Position numbers and translations under genes: made by a program. This document shows positions 61,457 through 64,000 of a stretch of DNA of 64,000 bases, piece by piece. The stretch is from an uncultured Saprospiraceae bacterium (lineage in GTDB: Bacteria; Bacteroidota; Bacteroidia; Chitinophagales; Saprospiraceae), in contig CALLPI010000020.1 in NCBI GenBank assembly GCA_938015595.1, positions 1 to 64,000 on the forward strand, in the 5' to 3' direction. Under the pieces are notes generated by a model that searched no databases, was not told the origin of the DNA, and saw only the letters and a list, made by a program, of their open reading frames with translations. How positions within the stretch are numbered: position 1 is the first letter of the stretch; every line of letters starts with the position of its first letter.

Positions 61457-61759
61457 AAGACAATTCTGTTTTTTGTTGCTACTATTTTTGTTGCTTATCT
61501 TCTCAAAAGCAGGATTTAACAAGACAAAATTAGGTGCTGTGGCACAAGTCTGCATGCTGTGGGCTTGATTTCGAGTGTTTTTGCCCACAATAACCTGATT
61601 ATCAAAGATAAAAATTTCCTTAAAACCTGCTAATCCGACAGGATGGCACTTAAAAAAATGCTTTGCTTTTTGAAAAAACACCAAAAATATCCGACCCAAA
61701 TAAGGGATAAACTACGTGTTTGCAAACTGCGTTTCTATGTTTAGTACAAACGTCGAGCC
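61457..61759. other. Divergent intergenic region, PhyH and patatin genes
   Basis: About 300 AT-rich bases containing the 5' regions of both genes. TATGTTTA (61736-61743, one mismatch to a -7 box) and TTTG (61719-61722) precede the patatin ATG, but their spacing of 13 is too short for a standard promoter. No gene was seen. Confidence 0.4.
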
Positions 61760-62596
61760 ATGTTCAGACCCATTAGAATCGGATTATGCCTCTCCGGCGG
61801 AGGAGCCAAAGGCATTGCACACATCGGCGTGCTCAAAGCCCTGCGCGAAGTAGGCATCTACCCCGATGTGGTATCCGGTGCCAGCGCAGGTTCGGTGGTG
61901 GGCGCCTTGTATGCTGCCGGCAAAACTCCAGAGGAAATGATAGACTTTGTGCGAGATGGCAGTCTGTTCAAAATTTACAAAATCATCTTACCCAGCGACG
62001 GCTTCACCAAACTCACCTACCTCAAGGAAAAACTTCAGCAAGCCATACCCGACGACAGCTTTGAAAAACTCAAACGCCCGCTTTTCGTGTCCGTTACCAA
62101 CCTCATCACCGGCGAGAGTGAAATTTTCAGTCAAGGGCCATTGTTTGATGTGATTGTGGCTTCGTCCTCTATTCCGCTGGTATTCAGCCCAGTAGAGATC
62201 AATGGCCAACTATATGTGGACGGTGGCCTACTGGCTAACTTCCCCGTGGCGCCGCTCATTAGCCGCTCGGACGTAGTGCTGGGCGTTAACCTAATGCCCC
62301 AGGAACCTGTGTCTGAGAAAACTGTGCAAAACATCATCGGCATTGCCACACGCTGCTTTTCCCTGTCAGTGTGGGCCAACACCCAGCCCCAGCTCAGCCG
62401 CTGTCATGTGCTCATTACTCCGCCCCACATTGACCAGTACCATGTGTTCCAGTTCAATCGCTACAAAGAGTTGGTCGAACTGGGGTACGAAGCCGCCTTG
62501 GATAAAATGCCCGAAATCATAGACGCCATTGAAACCGCCAGAAAAGCGCGTAATGCCCTCAAGGAAGCCGTTGTACCTCTGCGAGGGCAGGCATAG
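61760..62596 (+). CDS. Patatin-like phospholipase
   Basis: 278 aa. The Ser-Asp dyad hydrolase of the RssA/YlbK-type patatin group. The oxyanion hole is in LSGGGAKGIAH (11-21), nucleophile S42 in GASAG (40-44), and Asp D154 in VDGG (153-156). No signal peptide, so a cytoplasmic or inner-face lipid acyl hydrolase; the substrate is not evident. Length is typical of short bacterial patatins. The repeat copy at 62602-62659 begins 6 bases after the stop codon. Upstream of exbB-exbD, but separated by about 240 bases with its own promoter, so not the same transcript. Confidence 0.93.
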   Translation: MFRPIRIGLCLSGGGAKGIAHIGVLKALREVGIYPDVVSGASAGSVVGALYAAGKTPEEMIDFVRDGSLFKIYKIILPSDGFTKLTYLKEKLQQAIPDDSFEKLKRPLFVSVTNLITGESEIFSQGPLFDVIVASSSIPLVFSPVEINGQLYVDGGLLANFPVAPLISRSDVVLGVNLMPQEPVSEKTVQNIIGIATRCFSLSVWANTQPQLSRCHVLITPPHIDQYHVFQFNRYKELVELGYEAALDKMPEIIDAIETARKARNALKEAVVPLRGQA

Positions 62597-62601
62597 CCTC
62601 T

Positions 62602-62659
62602 AAACCTTTGTGTATGATTTGCGGATGTGGTGCACAAAACTTGGTGAGCCGAAGTATAC
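62602..62659 (-). repeat. Dispersed repeat, copy 2 (inverted relative to copy 1)
   Basis: The minus-strand sequence of this interval matches 57711-57769, including the core CCAAGTTTTGTGCAC and CGCAAATCAT. The inverted-repeat arms are partly degenerate here (TTTGTG/CACAAA is kept). It sits directly after the patatin stop codon. The peptide reading YFGSPSFVHHIRKSYTKV ends at TAG. Confidence 0.72.
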
Positions 62660-62775
62660 ACGAAACGCATAGCGCACGGCTTATGGCCTGCTCTGCAGAA
62701 CAGCAAGGCTGTGTCATGCCGTAGAAACTCGTAGCCACCTAAATTTCAATTAGCAATTTTTTCGCCTGACAATTA

Positions 62776-62805
62776 TTGGCTTATGTAGAGCGTTATATAA
62801 CTTTG
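62776..62805 (+). promoter_or_regulatory. exbB-exbD promoter
   Basis: TTG (62776-62778), a 19-base spacer and a perfect -7 box TAACTTTG (62798-62805). The predicted start is near 62811, giving a leader of about 27 bases before the ATG at 62838. A strong match to the Bacteroidota consensus. Confidence 0.65.
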
Positions 62806-62837
62806 CGCCTCGGAACCAACCCATAAAAGTATCACCC

Positions 62838-63533
62838 ATGCTCGAATCTGTTATCTTGCTTTTCCAGTCCACTGACATTGTACGCGAACCCGTGCAGCAA
62901 GGCAGCCAAAGCCTCTTCGACATCGTGCGCTCCGGCGGGCCCATCGGCATGATCATCGTTACGCTGCAAATACTCATGTCGTTCATTGCGCTTTACATTT
63001 TCATTGAGCGCTTCCTTACTATAAAGAAGGCGTCTCAGATTGACGAAAGTTTTATGAACAACATCCGCTTCAATGTGCAGTCGGGCAATATACAGGGCGC
63101 CAAAGCACTTTGCCAGGCAACAGACTCGCCTGTGGCTCGCATGGTAGAAAAAGGCCTCATGCGCATAGGCAAACCCCTGCGTGATATTGATGCCGCCATC
63201 GAAAACGTGGGCAACTTGGAAATCTTCAAACTCGAGAAAAACCTCTCCACCTTGGCCAGCATTGCTGGCGCTTCGCCTATGTTGGGCTTTCTCGGCACAG
63301 TGACAGGTATGATCATCGCCTTCTACAAAATGGCCTCCGAACAAAACGTAACGCCATCCGTGCTAGCTGGCGGTATCTACCAGGCCCTGCTGACCACTGC
63401 CTTTGGTCTGGTAGTGGGCATCTTTGCCTTGGTAGCATACAATATCTTGGTAGCTAATGTGGACAAGGTGGTGTTCAAGATGGAGCGCAGTACCACTGAA
63501 TTTATGGACTTGCTGCAGGAGCCTACGCTCTGA
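62838..63533 (+). CDS. exbB: MotA/TolQ/ExbB-family proton channel protein
   Basis: 231-aa inner-membrane protein with three membrane helices: about 35-58 (IGMIIVTLQILMSFIALYIF), about 138-160, and about 178-202 (ALLTTAFGLVVGIFALVAYN). The family core GASPMLGFLGTVTGMIIAFY is present. ExbB forms the pentameric stator that uses proton motive force to energise TonB (or TolA). The next gene encodes ExbD. It could power the three TonB-dependent transporters in this window and others. A promoter lies at 62776-62805. No tonB gene is visible before the window ends. Confidence 0.93.
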   Translation: MLESVILLFQSTDIVREPVQQGSQSLFDIVRSGGPIGMIIVTLQILMSFIALYIFIERFLTIKKASQIDESFMNNIRFNVQSGNIQGAKALCQATDSPVARMVEKGLMRIGKPLRDIDAAIENVGNLEIFKLEKNLSTLASIAGASPMLGFLGTVTGMIIAFYKMASEQNVTPSVLAGGIYQALLTTAFGLVVGIFALVAYNILVANVDKVVFKMERSTTEFMDLLQEPTL

Positions 63534-63572
63534 TGATTCACTGCCGAAAATACTCGGCTCAAATCCAGACAC

Positions 63573-63977
63573 ATGGCACTCAAAAAAAGAAGCGGTGTCA
63601 GCGCGGAGTTCAGCCTGGCTTCTATGACCGACATAATCTTCCTGCTGCTGCTGTTTTTCATGCTTACTTCTACTCTGGTCAAGATCCAGCCTTTCAAACT
63701 GCCTGAATCCGACGCCAAGACCGTAGCTGCCACCAACGTGGTAGTCACCATCCGCAAGGACGGCAGCCACGCCCTCAACAACCAGGATATTGACCCTGCG
63801 GCGCTGACAAGGGGCATTGCTTCCGCCCTGCAACAGGCTGCAGAAAGCAAAGAAGAACCCACTGTGACCATTGTAGCAGAGGTGGGCACGCCTTTCGGCC
63901 TAGTAGTGGATGTCATGGAGGCTGCTGCCAAAAACAAGGCGCGCGCCATTATAGCCACTCAGCCCAAAGGGCAATAA
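63573..63977 (+). CDS. exbD: ExbD/TolR-family biopolymer transporter
   Basis: 134-aa protein with a short cytoplasmic start (MALKKRSGVSAEFSLASMTD). One membrane helix (about 19-38) carries the conserved proton-carrying Asp D20, and a periplasmic domain (about 45-134, including VVVTIRKDGSHALNNQDIDP and LVVDVMEAAAKNKA) follows. It pairs with ExbB in the TonB motor. The gap to exbB is 39 bases, same transcript. In other Bacteroidota a second exbD and tonB often follow; here the window ends 23 bases after the stop. Confidence 0.93.
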   Translation: MALKKRSGVSAEFSLASMTDIIFLLLLFFMLTSTLVKIQPFKLPESDAKTVAATNVVVTIRKDGSHALNNQDIDPAALTRGIASALQQAAESKEEPTVTIVAEVGTPFGLVVDVMEAAAKNKARAIIATQPKGQ

Positions 63978-64000
63978 ATTTGACTCACACTGTATAATTT

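Noticed and set aside
1-64000. CRISPR arrays, tRNA or rRNA genes, prophage modules
   Set aside because: No regularly spaced direct repeats, no T-loop-like GGTTCGAATCC segments in gaps, and no phage structural or integrase genes were seen.

Overview
The window comes from a member of the Bacteroidota (Bacteroidetes). Evidence read from the sequence: a SusC/SusD pair, two further TonB-dependent receptors with N-terminal carboxypeptidase-regulatory-like domains, a type IX secretion plug protein (DUF5103), the Bacteroidota-type families DUF3078 and DUF5606, promoters of the TTTG-N19/20-TAnnTTTG type, and almost no Shine-Dalgarno sequences. It is moderately GC-rich, densely coded on both strands, and mostly a housekeeping chromosomal segment. 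I saw no tRNA, rRNA, CRISPR array or prophage.

Layout. 1-139 is the cut-off end of an IS1-family element. 560-4607 (minus) is holB-ricT-lpdA. 5045-7900 is a two-domain M16 peptidase lipoprotein. 8377-14457 is the most accessory-looking part: a lone DUF5682 protein without an ATG start, a decayed gene remnant, a small HNH+AP2 protein, and a SpoIIM-like/DUF4129 membrane pair. The DUF5682 and SpoIIM/DUF4129 families usually sit beside MoxR ATPases, and none is present here. gatA follows on the minus strand, then susC-susD (16379-20854) with a clear terminator. comEC-comEA (minus) is divergent from an NrtR-like regulator whose Nudix box is degenerate and whose promoter spacer holds an operator-like palindrome.

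25177-34894 holds a DUF3078 barrel; a sigma factor, small protein and MscS channel set; a histidine kinase, CRP-type response regulator and TPR set; a redox-dead thioredoxin-fold/tandem-USP fusion; and an M3 peptidase. 35083-40991 holds DUF5606, a TlpA-like thioredoxin, a flavin reductase-like protein, a beta-helix protein with a PA14-like tail, and the T9SS plug. 41138-47239 holds grpE-dnaJ, an acyltransferase, a histone-deacetylase-like hydrolase, obg and a metallo-beta-lactamase-fold hydrolase.

47316-49942 is a TonB receptor under a TPP riboswitch, so it probably imports thiamine or a precursor. mfd diverges from it. The right end has another TonB receptor with a strong terminator, a KAS III-like enzyme missing two of three catalytic residues, a molybdenum hydroxylase pair, a phytanoyl-CoA dioxygenase-like enzyme, a patatin, and exbB-exbD, which could energise the TonB receptors.

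The least explained structure is a roughly 58-bp repeat present twice in opposite orientation (57711-57769 and 62602-62659). One copy contains a perfect 16-bp inverted repeat, and both can be read as the same short peptide. No complete novel defence or mobile system is evident. The best candidates for new biology are this repeat, the DUF5682 region, the triad-less KAS III and the Nudix regulator/competence divergent promoter.
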